Notes under the pieces: generated by a model
Databases searched by the model: none
What the model was told of the DNA's origin: nothing
Seen by the model: only the letters and a program-made list of their open reading frames with translations
In this document: positions 54,501 to 64,000 of the stretch, one piece after another
Position numbering within the stretch: position 1 is the stretch's first letter
Layout of the letters: each line of letters starts with the position of its first letter
Position numbers and translations under genes: made by a program
Source of the DNA: Closterium sp. Naga37s-1
Lineage: Eukaryota; Streptophyta; Zygnematophyceae; Desmidiales; Closteriaceae
Length of the DNA stretch: 64,000 bases
Direction: 5' to 3'
NCBI GenBank assembly: GCA_947471745.1
Contig: CANJKZ010000519.1
Span: forward strand, 124,001-188,000

Positions 54501-56959
54501 TGAAAGCAAGTACCACGTATGTGGGCTCGATTTGATTGCATCTGGTATTGAGTATTCCCATGAAGGCAGTCTAGACATATGTGTAAGCATCTGCTTCCAT
54601 CCCCCCACATTCATCAGGTCATGCCAAGCACATGGGCTCGGTTCGATCGCATCTGGTACCCCCATAAAGGCATCCTCGATAACACTGCAACGCCACAGCC
54701 ATTCCTCTGCCCCCTCGACCATATCCTCAATGTAAATTCTCTCTACACTTACTTGAATATGTACAGTCTGGATAGTCTCTCTTCACTTGTCTTAATGCTC
54801 AAGCAATCTGAAGTCCCATCTGTCGCTATTCTACTGTTAAGTCTCTTCCATCCCTACTATCCCATATCATACCATTCCAAACCGTCCCATACCATCCATA
54901 CCGTACCGTCCCATACCATATTACATTACACCACATTGAACCATACCATACCATTCCATACCATGCCACGCCTCCACTATCCACTTCTACCCACCAACAC
55001 CTTTCCACCCTTCAATTTTCTCCTCCCTCTTCCCATTCAGGTGGACAGGATGCTTCCGGGGAAGCTTCCAGAAGAGGAGTTTGGCCGAGCGATACCCTTT
55101 CGGGAGTACTCTTTCCTCGACAACCCTCGTGTCCCTAAAGAGGTGAGTTGTGAATATTGAAACGTTGGCTAGATTCAATAGACAATGATGTTTTGGAGTA
55201 CTCTTTCCTGGACAACCCTCGTGTCCCTAAGGAGGTAAGCTGGAAATTGTTGGAACGTTGGCTAGATTCAATAGGCACTTATATGTTTGGGGTACTCTTT
55301 CCTTGACAACCCTCGTGTCCCTAAAGTGGTCAGCTGTTTATTATTTGACTAATTGGCTGGATCTACTAGGGATTTTTTTTTAGAAATCCCTTCTCACATT
55401 TCCAATGAGGTAAACTTGCAAAAACTATACATGTACCAGGCATTTGCCACTAAAGTAAGGTGTAGCAAATATATCAGCAGCTTTCCAAACCAAGCACACC
55501 CAACAACCTCCTCCCCCTTCCATTGCTGTCCTCCCATCTGCAAGCCTCGAATTTCTGTATGCTCCTCTGCACTAGTACCTCTCCCAGCTGCCCTTTCCAC
55601 TGCCCTTTCGGCTTTCGTTTTGACTACCCCTTCAACTGCCGTTTCAACTGCCCTTTCAGATGCCCTTTCTATTGCCATTTCAACTGCACTTTCGACTGCC
55701 CTCTAGATGCCTGCTGATATTTTTTTTTGCTAAGTGCCGGCCCACCCTCCAAATCCTCTCCTCCGCCCCTTCCCCCAACCCTTCATGTCTCCCCAGCTCC
55801 GAGCCTCCAAGCTTTCTGTGCGCATCTGCAACGACACTGCTCCCGATTGCCCCCCTGGTTGCCCTGCTGACTGCCCTTCGGCTGAAAATCTCTGCCTTCC
55901 TCCTCCCAACCGTTCTTGTCCCCCCAGCTCCGAGCCTCCAAGCTCTCTGTGCGCATTTGCAACGACAGCTCCCCTGATTGCCCCACAGAAACGGACGGTC
56001 AGGATCTTCCCAGAGCTCACACACTCGATCTGGTGCTGAGGAGAGGCGTGCGAGAGAAGCAGGTGCGATGGACTCCTGGATGGCGCATTGCACACAGAAT
56101 ATGTCACTGTATTTGTTTGCTACCTTTCACTCTAGTACGCCCCTGCTGCTTCCGTCTCTGACCTTTCCCTTCCTCCAGTGTAATTCCTTGTTTCTTTCCC
56201 CTTGCCTGTTCCTGTTCCCGTGGCCTGATCCCTCCATTCTTGGATTCCAGTTGAGGGAGGCATTATCGCGGTTTTCAGATGTGAAATGGATCGAGTTCAG
56301 CTCTCCGCACGATGTGTTTGGTGGATGGGATGATAAGGTGGGTGCTGGTGGAATGAGATCGGGGAGAGGGGGGTGGGTGGATGGTTTTCCCTGTTGATCC
56401 TGTGCCCGTGGCCCGGTCGCTCCTTTCTTGGGTTCCAGTTAAGGGAGGCACTTCCCAGATATCAAGTCGATGGGATGATAAGGTGAGTGCTGGTGGAATG
56501 ACATGGTGGAGACCTGGAAAATTAATTCGGGATGAGATGGACTGGAAGATAGTGCAAGAGTGAGCCAGACGATGAAACAAAAGTAGCTTGATTTTTTGCC
56601 GCCCCGTCATAAATTTTCATGTATTATCGGTGCAGGAGCTTGAGAAGAAATTTAGATGGAGACTGCGGCATTACACTGGCATCTGGTGCTGCGTGCATGC
56701 CCATCCAGGTAAGATTAGACTACAGCATTTGGAACTGTTTTCTGTCCACATTTGGAACCGTTTTGTCTCCATGTGCGTTACTTCTAGTTGGTTGGTATTT
56801 AATGTCTGTCTTACCACAGGTGGTTGGTATGTTTGCATTTCCTCTTGCCTTGATTTGTTTTCAGGCCATATTTACTACAACTTCTTCTGGGATGAAGTGC
56901 CAAACTGGAAACCAAGGCCCCCTAGAAACTCAACTGAAGACCACCCTGCATGGGAATAG
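48563..56959 (+). CDS. XEG113: XEG113-like arabinosyltransferase (GT77), 777 residues, 13 exons
   Basis: Exons: 48563-48719, 48985-49695, 50466-50671, 51619-51724, 52500-52762, 53393-53462, 53719-53933, 54618-54731, 55041-55142, 55928-56062, 56251-56337, 56636-56708, 56865-56959. All GT-AG, phases close to TAG. The family (XEG113) adds arabinose to hydroxyproline-linked arabinan on extensins in the Golgi. Residues 7-24 are a signal anchor, as in type II Golgi enzymes. A Ser/Gly/Glu-rich stem runs to about residue 215. The catalytic part starts at VVVVTFANHAFLEFVLNWV; the DxD motif is Asp351-Thr-Asp353 (LLICDTDTVWL). LGILPVSVFCSGHTFFVQ, EPYALHATFQFAGTPGKRHR, YYDPPGG, REYSFLDNP and GIWCCVHAHPGHIYYNFFWD all match XEG113. 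The protein is longer than Arabidopsis XEG113 (about 640), mostly in the stem. Confidence 0.93.
49775..50060 (+). repeat. Two copies of XEG113 exon 2 3' end
   Basis: Copies at about 49778-49875 and 49957-50056 repeat VVVVTFANHAFLDFVLNWVK through the exon end and GTGAG site. Confidence 0.9.
50130..50435 (+). repeat. Two copies of XEG113 exon 3 5' part
   Basis: A good copy at about 50305-50435 (acceptor plus AMDPTILEALYFEGVSVFDL) and a decayed one at about 50131-50215 lie upstream of exon 3 (50466-50671). Confidence 0.88.
50735..51545 (+). repeat. Four to five copies of XEG113 exon 3 3' half, with the DxD motif
   Basis: Copies at about 50750-50860, 50930-51044, 51108-51218 and 51305-51415, plus a remnant at 51490-51540, repeat FHAMGREKVTLVNVFLSMG and LLICDTDTVWL with a 5' splice site. 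All lie downstream of the real exon. Confidence 0.9.
51960..52415 (+). repeat. Three copies of XEG113 exon 5 5' part
   Basis: Copies at about 51964-52025, 52112-52262 and 52357-52412 carry the CCCCAG acceptor and AQSAYNIGILHFRPTDPAK codons; the middle one extends to FNELMRKQ. Confidence 0.9.
52785..53170 (+). repeat. Two copies of XEG113 exon 5 3' part
   Basis: Copies at about 52785-52976 and 52988-53169 repeat from LLASDAKIWDQ to CSGHTYFVQ and a 5' splice site, downstream of exon 5 (52500-52762). Confidence 0.9.
53970..54420 (+). repeat. Copies of XEG113 exon 7 3' half
   Basis: Copies at about 53973-54090 and 54150-54246, and a decayed one at about 54335-54445, repeat HFHLVNYQLKSIRAALAIAL and lie downstream of exon 7 (53719-53933). 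Confidence 0.85.
54500..54580 (+). repeat. Decayed copy of XEG113 exon 8 5' part
   Basis: Matches the exon 8 codons WARFDRIWYPHKG at reduced identity, upstream of the real exon (54618-54731). Confidence 0.6.
54865..54970. repeat. CCATACCATAC simple repeat
   Basis: Imperfect repeats of CCATACCATA in intron 8 of the XEG113-like gene. Confidence 0.85.
55190..55335 (+). repeat. Two copies of XEG113 exon 9 3' end
   Basis: Copies at about 55193-55235 and 55287-55333 repeat EYSFLDNPRVPK; the first keeps a GTAAGC 5' splice site. Confidence 0.88.
55790..55875 (+). repeat. Copy of XEG113 exon 10 5' half
   Basis: Acceptor plus LRASKLSVRICND codons at about 55798-55870, upstream of the real exon 10 (55928-56062). 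Confidence 0.85.
56430..56485 (+). repeat. Collapsed copy of XEG113 exon 11
   Basis: The acceptor and LREALP start are joined directly to the WDDK end and 5' splice site of exon 11, missing the middle. Confidence 0.7.
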
Positions 56960-57507
56960 TGATGCTATCAAAATAGCACACATATTGAAATAGAAAGCTG
57001 TGTACCTGTCTCAATTCTGTAATGACGTATCCATTTTCCGCACTCTCGTCACTATCGAGAATATGATAGTACCTGTCAGACCAGTTTGGCGCCAAAAGCT
57101 GCAGCTTCCAATCACGGAAATCCAAAGGCGAAGATCTCACCTCGAAAATGCCGCGCTGAACACACAAAAAAAACCACGTCACACCACCTCAACACAAACC
57201 AGGACCATAATTCTCTCGATATTCCTCCTTATCCTTCCTCACCTCTCTCAATCTCTTTCGAACGCTCGCTATCACATTCTTTCTCATCCTGTTTTGATTT
57301 CCCTCGTAATTCTTTCGTCACCTCACCCACGGTTGTTTCCACCTAGAGCTACCATATCTGAATCTCTTCAAACAATTATTCTAGTTTCCAGCTATCGCAC
57401 TTCCTGTGCTGTGTGTCAGCCTTTTTCAGGGTCCACGCATTTCTGTGCCGTACTCCGAGGAGTGCACGAAGGATCTACTTAGTCACGGTAGATCGGCACC
57501 CCTCAGC
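56960..57507. other. Intergenic region between XEG113-like and CER10 genes
   Basis: Holds the 3' flank of the XEG113-like gene and the promoter and leader of the CER10 gene. Short open frames here have no recognisable domain. Confidence 0.4.
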
Positions 57508-60500
57508 ATGAAGGTCAACGTGTTTTCCCGATCTGGGAAAGAGATCGTCAAAGGCGGCCTCCAGCTTCCCGATGAGGTACCTTCCCCATTGCGTTCTACG
57601 ATTACTCAAGCATCTGTTCGCGTGGCTTTTTTTATTGAGAGAATTGATCCGGATTGCGTAATGCATTTCCACAGCTCGAGCAGCTCGCGTATTGCATTTC
57701 CACATGCCCTCTGATCCTCACAAACACTCTCTTGTTCCCTTTCTCCAGTCGTGTAAATGCCATAGAAGCTTAACTGGTTACTATCCGTGTCGTCTCTGTG
57801 CAGGCCTCCGTAGCAGATCTCCAAAAAGCCCTTCACAAAACGAGTAAGTCGCAGCATTTGGAGTTTACAGACCATGACAAGCCGTACCCCTTATAACAAT
57901 CCATTTTAACCTTTTCACTTATCTCCGAGGTGACCTCTTCATGCAGATAAAAAATGGTACCCTGCAAGGCAGAGATTCACTCTCCCAGCGCCGGCATCAG
58001 GAGCCAAGCCCGTCGTTCTGGACGCCAAAAAGAGGCTCGCGGAGTACTCTACAGGAACCACATTGGACGTCGTCTTTAAGGATCTCGGCCCTCAGATCGG
58101 CTTTAAGACGGTCTTCTTCTGGGAATACTTCGGCCCTCTGGTCCTCTACTCGCTCTTTTACTTCTTTCCGCAAGTGTTCTATGTGGACGGTGCCAACAGG
58201 GTAAGCGCTTCCGCCCAATCTCCAGCACATTCCCGATTTCTTGCACTTTCACTCTGTAATCGCCTCCCGATTTCGCGGATCCCGCAATTCTCACATTAGC
58301 GGGAATCTTGTGCTGTTTTCCTGACAGATCCTCCATTCCTTTTCTCGTACCACCATGTCTTCCTGCAGAAACTTAAAGATGTCCAGACCTACGCACTTAT
58401 CTACTGGACGTTCCACTACACGAAGCGCATTCTCGAGACCTTTTTCGTCCACCGGTTCAGCCACGGCACGATGCCGCTTCAGAACCTGTTCCGTAACTGC
58501 GGTTACTACTGGTCTTTCGCAGCGTTCGTGTCGTTCTTCGTGAACCACCCGATGTACACGCCTGTCAGCGAGACCCAGATCGCGATCGGATTCGGCATCG
58601 CTATAGTCAACCAGCTCTCCAACCTCTACTGTCACATCATTTTGAGGAACTTGAGGTGGGTACAAGTAACCTCTGAGTGAACCAGCACAGCGTGAAGATT
58701 TTTTTTTATTCTCTGTAAGGCTCATTCTTTTCCGCCCACTCTGATCGCATAAAGTCGTTCGCACCTATAAGCAGCGTGAACGTTCCCCCCCCTCCCTCTC
58801 TTCCCACTTCCCCCTTTTTTTAACTCTCTTGTATTTCTCCGCCCTGCAGGTCCGGCTCGAGCTCGGGGTACCAGATCCCGTCGGGTTTCCTCTTCAACTT
58901 CATCACGTGCGCCAACTACACGACGGAGATCACGGCGTGGCTGGGCTTCAATGTCGCCACGCAGTCCGTCGCCGGCTACCTCTTCATGCTCGCCGGCGCC
59001 ATGCAGATGGCCGAGTGGGCGCTCGCCAAGCACAAGCGCCTCGTCAAGGTAAGAGCAGACATTCGAATTTGAGTCAACTCATAAAGTCACCCCGCCGGGC
59101 TGAATGAACCCTCGCCAAGCATAAACGCTTCGTCAGGGTGAGAGTAGGGTAGGGACCTACCCTCGCTTGTAGAGAAATGACTTTTGAGGCGTCTCAGAAG
59201 GAACCATGCAGATGCCTGTGGGGGACCCCGCCGAGCACCAGCGCCTCGTCAAGGTGAGAGCAGACAACTCTCTCTCTATCCATGATTCCCCCCACCACAA
59301 TTTCCCTCCACCTTTCCCACCGCCACTCCGCCTCTCCGCGCCCTCCTCCTTTTTCATAAGCACTCACATTGCTGAGTCGACATCAGGGTTCCGGGTTTAT
59401 GGCCTTTGCCAAGCACGCGCACTGCAAGCGATTGCTCATCTGGCCTCTTAAAACCGCGCTAAGCTTGAATGACACAGGAAGGTAGGAATCCTCGTTCAGT
59501 GAAACGGCGTTCCCATACCCCCGATATCATAAAGCCTGTTATGTCCTCGTTGAGCTCCTCTTGAAGGTCCGTACCCTTTCGTCCTCGCCCCTTTCGTCCT
59601 CGTAGTGCGAGGATGGGGGGCGGAGGGAGAGAGTGGGAGAGCATGACTAAGGTCCTTCGCTCCCGTTTCCTGCAGTCCCGCATCCACCCGTTTTCGACTA
59701 GCTGCGTTGCTTTTAATCGAGCCATAGCAGACACACCCTTCTATCGGCTGAGCCAAGCCGGAACAGGCTAACGGGACAGACGAGCGTGAATGGATGATGT
59801 CAGACAAACGCAATGCTTCGTCCTGAACCGTCGCCCTGGTGTTTTCTCCCGGGTGGTATGAAGTCATCACATCTGTTGTCGCTGACATGCACTAAATGAA
59901 GATGCTCTCTACCCTAGCGTTGCATGATGGGGATGCAGCACAGTGCCGCTCTTCCTTCAGCAGATGGAGTGAATCTGTCTTTTTAGAATTCTCAAAAAGC
60001 AGATTCTAAATGAAGATGCTCTTTACCCTAGCGTTGCATGGCGGGGATGTAGCACAGTGCCGCTCTTCCTTCAGCAGATGGAGTGAGCGGCTGTAGCACA
60101 GTCGCCTCCGTGACTCGTTTGGTTCCAACCTGCGGACTTTCAGTAACCATGCACTCACGGGTTGCGATTGGAGACTGGGCAGGAAACGGGAAGGGCTTGA
60201 TGCACTTACTGGTCTAGGGCAGAGATTGGTCCGGCACGGACAGCCCAGGGATAGACTGCATGGATGATGTCAGACAATGCAATGCTTTGTCCTGAGTCTG
60301 CCACGGGTAAAACCTGCTGGTCAGAGTGAAGCCATCCTATTAATGTCCCTGACATGCAGTTCCTTAGGGAAGGGGAAAATACTGAGAGCCTTGACTACGT
60401 TCCTGTTTCTCTAGATGGTTTGGTTTGTCCTGCCATGGTCTACATGCCTTCTGAGGTGATGTTTGAAGTCGAAGGGGGGAAACTGACTGGGGCCCCCACA

Positions 60501-61791
60501 AGGCTGCATGGATGATGTCAGACAATGCAATGCTTTGTCCTGAGTCTGCCACGGGTACCACCCGTTGGTCAGAGTGAAGCCATCCTATTACTGTCCCTGA
60601 CATGCAATCCTTTGGTGGGGGGATGTACTGAGAGCTTTGAATACTGTTCTGTTTCTCTGTCTGCTCCTTCTTTTCGTAGACACCTTCCGAGGTAAGGTAT
60701 CTGCTCCTGAATTCGACGTGCATGCTCTCCCTAGCGTGCTTACTTGTTGAGGGGGGAGGGGGGAACAGGCAGATGACCCTTTCAGGGCTGCATGGATGAT
60801 GTCAGACAATGCAATGCTTTGTCCTGAGTCTGCCACGGGTACCACCTGTTGGTCAGAGTGAAGCCATCCTTTTAATGTCCCTGACATGCAGTTTTTTGGG
60901 GGAACATAGATTAAAGCTCAAGGCCCAAATTGTTCAACCTTACTAAGGTTGCCCGCTGGGCTGTAGGGAAGGCACTCACAAAACTGGGCGGGGGTGTTGA
61001 GCGAGGGGTGTTACACTTTCGCCCAACCCTTCGCTACACTTTCAAGGGGTGGGGGCTTCGTCTTTGGTTTCCGAAGTCCCAAGTTGCAACGTGCTGGTTC
61101 ACAAGTTTCCTATTAGCAAACCATCAAGATTACTAAACCCTTGGTTTGATCTCCTGGGTGTCTGCATGGAGAGGTCTTCCCCTGGCTTCATTGCAGGTGT
61201 TCTTTATCGTTCTCGTTTAAGGTGCCTTTTGAGGTGATTTTTGTTTCTATCATTCTCGTTGTTAAAATGCATTAATTGGGGTGGGGAGCTCTTCCCTGTC
61301 CTATGTGTACTCAGTCTTTCCATGGTTTGAAGGTTGTCTATGCTTTACACTTCCTACCCCTCGACGACCAAATGCCATGCATGCTCTTATGAGCGGCCTG
61401 GTAGCTCAAGGTGAGGAAACTGGCTGGTGAACTCGTTAAGGGCTGCATGGATGATGCTTTGACAATGCAATGCTTTGTCCTGAATCTACCACGGGTACCA
61501 CCTGTTGGTCAGAGTGAAGCCATCCTATTAATATCCCTGACATGCATCCCTCACCTTCCAAAACAACACCAGTTGGAGAGCTGGCAAGTAGGGTCCCGAG
61601 GCTTTTTCTATGCTATATACATCATGTTTCTCTCCTGACTCCAGCCTCCTGGGAATTCTCTGCTCATCAAGCGTTCCCTTGTGTGTGTACCCTTCAATCT
61701 TCCATCCTCGCCATGTGTTCAGCTCTTCGACGGCAAGGAAGGTCGTCCCAAGTACCCTCGGCGGTGGATCATGCTCCCTCCTTTCTTCTAA
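57508..61791 (+). CDS. CER10: Very-long-chain enoyl-CoA reductase (CER10/TECR), 305 residues, six exons
   Basis: Exons: 57508-57576, 57804-57843, 57947-58200, 58369-58655, 58850-59048, 61723-61791. All GT-AG; phases close to TAA. This ER membrane enzyme carries out the last step of very-long-chain fatty acid elongation, reducing trans-2-enoyl-CoA with NADPH; the products feed waxes and sphingolipids. The N-terminus [16 protein letters not shown] is the ubiquitin-like part of the family. Next come [19 protein letters not shown], several membrane helices, the conserved [20 protein letters not shown] and [22 protein letters not shown], and the C-terminus [20 protein letters not shown]. Length matches Arabidopsis CER10 (310). 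The final intron is 2.67 kb, far longer than the others, and holds exon-fragment copies and snoRNA-like units. Confidence 0.95.
59095..59435 (+). repeat. Copies of CER10 exon 5 3' end
   Basis: Copies at about 59104-59143 and 59203-59262 repeat the AKHKRLVK-type exon end plus a GTGAGA 5' splice site; a remnant lies at about 59400-59430. All lie downstream of exon 5 (58850-59048). Confidence 0.8.
59786..59892 (+). ncRNA. Box C/D snoRNA-like unit, copy 1 (diverged)
   Basis: Keeps ATGATGT near the 5' end (box C-like), CTGA in the middle (D'), and GCTGACATGCA at the 3' end (box D plus stem), while the sequence between differs from copies 2-5. Conservation of only the box positions supports an RNA role. 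Confidence 0.45.
59899..60090 (+). repeat. Direct repeat of about 75 bp in the CER10 last intron
   Basis: Blocks at about 59897-59972 and 60010-60086 share AATGAAGATGCTCT, ACCCTAGCGTTGCATG and CTTCCTTCAGCAGATGGAGT. Inside each, AGCG-TTGCAT pairs with ATGCAG-CGCT to form a short hairpin. This could be a second small RNA, but no box set is clear. Confidence 0.6.
60257..60358 (+). ncRNA. Box C/D snoRNA-like unit, copy 2
   Basis: 102 nt. 5' TGCATG pairs with 3' CATGCA (terminal stem). Box C-like ATGATGT follows the stem, CTGA (D') is central, GTGAAG (C'-like) comes after it, and CTGA (D) sits just before the closing stem. It lies in the sense strand of the CER10 intron. Confidence 0.55.
60505..60606 (+). 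ncRNA. Box C/D snoRNA-like unit, copy 3
   Basis: 102 nt, near-identical to copy 2, with the same terminal stem and box C, D', C' and D positions. Confidence 0.55.
60789..60890 (+). ncRNA. Box C/D snoRNA-like unit, copy 4
   Basis: 102 nt, near-identical to copies 2 and 3, with all boxes and the terminal stem intact. Confidence 0.55.
61444..61546 (+). ncRNA. Box C/D snoRNA-like unit, copy 5
   Basis: 103 nt; box C-like ATGATGC, central CTGA, GTGAAG and final CTGA are kept, as are the TGCATG/CATGCA ends. It lies about 175 nt upstream of the final CER10 exon. Confidence 0.5.
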
Positions 61792-62312
61792 ACACACCCG
61801 TTCAAGTACCCTGATATGTGCGAGGTGTTTGTGCGAACAATACGGTACTAGTACCTTCGGCCATGAATCATGGTCTCCCATTTCTTCCACGTTTGAGACT
61901 TAGCTTTAATGCACAGCTCAGGTCGGGTTTCAGCTAAATCGTAGCTAGTTACAGCACACCATTGGCTGAAGTGAAATATTTAAGTGTATGGGTCGTGAAC
62001 TCTACTCAAAATCGGAAATGGATAGTACCATACCATCACTGCTCTCCCTGACCATCTTTATGCAGTTCATAGTTCTCATCTGCGGGCACATGCCCAAAAC
62101 GCTATGGAAAGCCAACAGCCAAGCAAACCTTCCAGAAGCAGATTCTGTGTAAGCCACCCTTTCACTGACTATCATGATGATTGAAGGTTTGCTTGGAACA
62201 TCATAAGAATCAAGAAATTGCATTTCGCAAAAATGATACTAATAAGAGTAATTAGGCTTCAGAAATGTGCTATTAGAGTTTCCTATTCGTTGTGAGGCCC
62301 GTCCAAAAACAA
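61792..62312. other. Convergent intergenic region with a decayed copy of the last CER10 exon
   Basis: Positions about 61850-61892 match the last exon end ([13 protein letters not shown] codons) at reduced identity, 60 bp past the real stop codon. A minus-strand frame at 62223-62002 has no recognisable domain. Nothing else is supported. Confidence 0.6.
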
Positions 62313-63302
62313 TCAGGTGACTATGGCAGGAGGTGTTGACGGAGCTCCAGCAGCAGAAAGAGGCGGAGGGGGTAGAGCAAAGGCGGCCGTTGACTGGCTA
62401 ATGCTGGACCACCATCTCGGGATATTTACATTTAGGTGCTGCCCGGAAAAAGTAGTGCGAGCAGAAGCGTGGCTCGAACGAAATTGCTTTCTCGTCTCAA
62501 GCGCAGGGTTTCCGTTTCCGTCAGCCCTGACGTCCTCCGACAGCACTTCGTCAGCGAAACGGACACGCCGACCTTGTAAACGGGCCGATGGGTTCTCCGA
62601 AGACGTTGCTGTGCCGTAATATGCGGACGGTCGGGATCCGTTCCTTGCGTCGGCAGGATGCGCAGAGAAACTTATGGGCCCAGATTGAATGGAATCGGGA
62701 GTGAGAAAGGATCGCGAAATCGACGCTGATGCTGAGGGGTTGATGGGTCCAGACATGGATTTACGGGATTCGTCAAGATCGCTGTCAATAGGATTTGAAA
62801 CCGCGACTGGCGATCTGCGGTACAGCGATCTGTGGGCTTCGGTAAACGGCTGCGACACAGGACCGCTTCGCTGAGTCGCTGGACGACGACTGACAGTCGC
62901 ATGCGCGACAGAACTAGCGCCGGTATCGCGCGACGCAGTCGCACGGGGGCTCGCGGCTGCAGGATGTGCGCTCGTCGTGCGGAACGATGCGGGAAGCGAC
63001 GCGGAAGGCTCCAGCGGGCTGGGTAACACGTTGCTGCGGGAGAAAGAGAACGGGATGCACGCCGGAGATCTCTCGATCGGTCCCGACATGGCTCGTCGAC
63101 TCAGGACGTCCAACGTGTTGCGACGAGGCGAGAAACCCATCGAAGAGTAGTAATCAGAGGAACGGATAGGTGTGTCAGAAGAGGTCGCAGGAGTCGCAGA
63201 TTCGGTATACGCGCGGAACGCGGCTGTGGAGTCTGCTTGAATGAATGACCACGACTTTGGCTGTGCGGCCGAAGGTTGCGTGATTGGATGCCTTGGGCCC
63301 AT
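62313..63302 (-). CDS. Disordered Ser-rich protein with a PP1-docking-like motif, 329 residues
   Basis: A single open frame from an ATG at 63302 to a TGA at 62313. It is rich in Ser, Pro, Ala and Arg throughout and predicted disordered, with scattered repeats of MSGPI (about residues 90, 185) and SGPIS. Near residue 245 it has GRRVRFADEVL, which fits the RVxF docking motif of protein phosphatase 1 partners (basic residues before, acidic after). No catalytic or membrane domain is visible, and I do not recognise a family. It converges on the CER10 gene. The frame may be extended by unseen splicing, but no phase break is needed. Confidence 0.55.
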   Translation of the reverse strand: MGPRHPITQPSAAQPKSWSFIQADSTAAFRAYTESATPATSSDTPIRSSDYYSSMGFSPRRNTLDVLSRRAMSGPIERSPACIPFSFSRSNVLPSPLEPSASLPASFRTTSAHPAAASPRATASRDTGASSVAHATVSRRPATQRSGPVSQPFTEAHRSLYRRSPVAVSNPIDSDLDESRKSMSGPINPSASASISRSFLTPDSIQSGPISFSAHPADARNGSRPSAYYGTATSSENPSARLQGRRVRFADEVLSEDVRADGNGNPALETRKQFRSSHASARTTFSGQHLNVNIPRWWSSISQSTAAFALPPPPLSAAGAPSTPPAIVT

Positions 63303-64000
63303 GCTGTTCCGAACAAACTTCTATCGCGAGAGAAAGCTGTCTGTGCTGTGTGCAAGATAACGCTAGGATGCGTGGATTAGAAAGAAGAGGAACATAAAGT
63401 ACTTGGGTCGCACAATGAACTCCCTCTAATAAAGGTCGAATGAGGTGGAAATGCACTGCAAAAGCAAGCGCCTTGGACAATCGAAAACCCGAAGAAGCTG
63501 AGGGCACAGAAGAAGATGACAGTCGACGTGCACAAGAAGGCGCTCAACCGAAGCATTTCTTGCTCCGCATCAACAAACATTCAGCTCAGATATGCGTTTT
63601 GAGGGTGGGTGGGGCAACCGGCTGGCATGAGGAGGAAGGAGCGATGGCAGAAAAGTTGTTGCGCTGTAGAGTGGAGGTTGGGACAACAGCAAGATCAAAA
63701 CAAATCATGCAGTTGCTGCCGTTGACTCGTGCTTCGAATTTCCGAACATAGGGGGGCGAGGGCACGCAGATACGAAACACCGGAGTAGACTAGCTAGACC
63801 AAACCTGCCGGACCAACTGCAACAGGTGCGTGGCGGAACCCAGTGGTTTGGCAATCAAGCTTGGTGACGGTTTGTGGGTGTTTGGCTCAGCTATGGCTGG
63901 TCTGGCAAGGCTACGTCGGTTCGATTTGTCCACGCCAATGAGAAACGGTTTGTTACATGCCATACCACCCAAGACCCTTCATGTCTGGGCTGGGCCAGCG
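63303..64000. other. Upstream region of the disordered-protein gene
   Basis: Contains the presumed promoter of the minus-strand gene. Short frames (63780-63586, 63972-63790 minus; 63440-63751 plus) show no recognisable domain. Nothing further is seen. Confidence 0.4.

Overview
The window is nuclear DNA of a green plant of the streptophyte line. It carries spliced genes with GT-AG introns for plant proteins: an XEG113-type extensin arabinosyltransferase, a CER10-type enoyl-CoA reductase, a mitochondrial NAD-malic enzyme and a PADRE (DUF4228) protein. It also holds a Ty3/gypsy chromovirus. My guess is a zygnematophyte alga (Closterium-like) or another early-diverging streptophyte; that is inference from style, not from a marker gene.

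Layout, left to right: a tandem pair of F-box-like genes (minus; the left one runs off the edge); a seven-exon gene for a 2300-residue coiled-coil protein (minus, 4986-14742); a five-exon gene for a Cys-rich, probably GPI-anchored secreted protein (minus, 16166-22051); a 16-exon gene for mitochondrial NAD-dependent malic enzyme (minus, 23110-37365); a single-exon PADRE/polyQ gene (plus, 39286-42765); a young LTR element with a 5-bp target duplication (42891-48117); a 13-exon XEG113-like gene (plus, 48563-56959); a six-exon CER10/TECR gene (plus, 57508-61791) whose last intron holds five copies of a box C/D snoRNA-like unit; and a disordered protein gene with a PP1-docking-like motif (minus, 62313-63302). 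For the five spliced genes I assembled exons by hand; every junction is GT-AG and reading phase is kept from start to stop. Four of these models agree with known family lengths or show strong internal logic; the F-box 3' end is not resolved.

The striking feature is what fills the introns. In every multi-exon gene they are packed with tandem copies of pieces of the neighbouring exons together with their splice sites. Introns downstream of an exon usually carry copies of its 3' half plus the 5' splice site; introns upstream usually carry copies of its 5' half plus the 3' splice site. Some arrays are almost perfect (25 bp x12, 63 bp x6, 120 bp x8, 153 bp x5), others are decayed. Only one copy of each exon keeps the full-length frame. 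This looks like a long-running local process of intron growth by duplication across exon-intron borders, and it is the main candidate for something undescribed.

Functionally the genes are unrelated housekeeping and cell-wall genes: malate decarboxylation in mitochondria, very-long-chain fatty acid elongation in the ER, arabinosylation of hydroxyproline-rich glycoproteins in the Golgi. There is no sign of a gene cluster or pathway shared between them.
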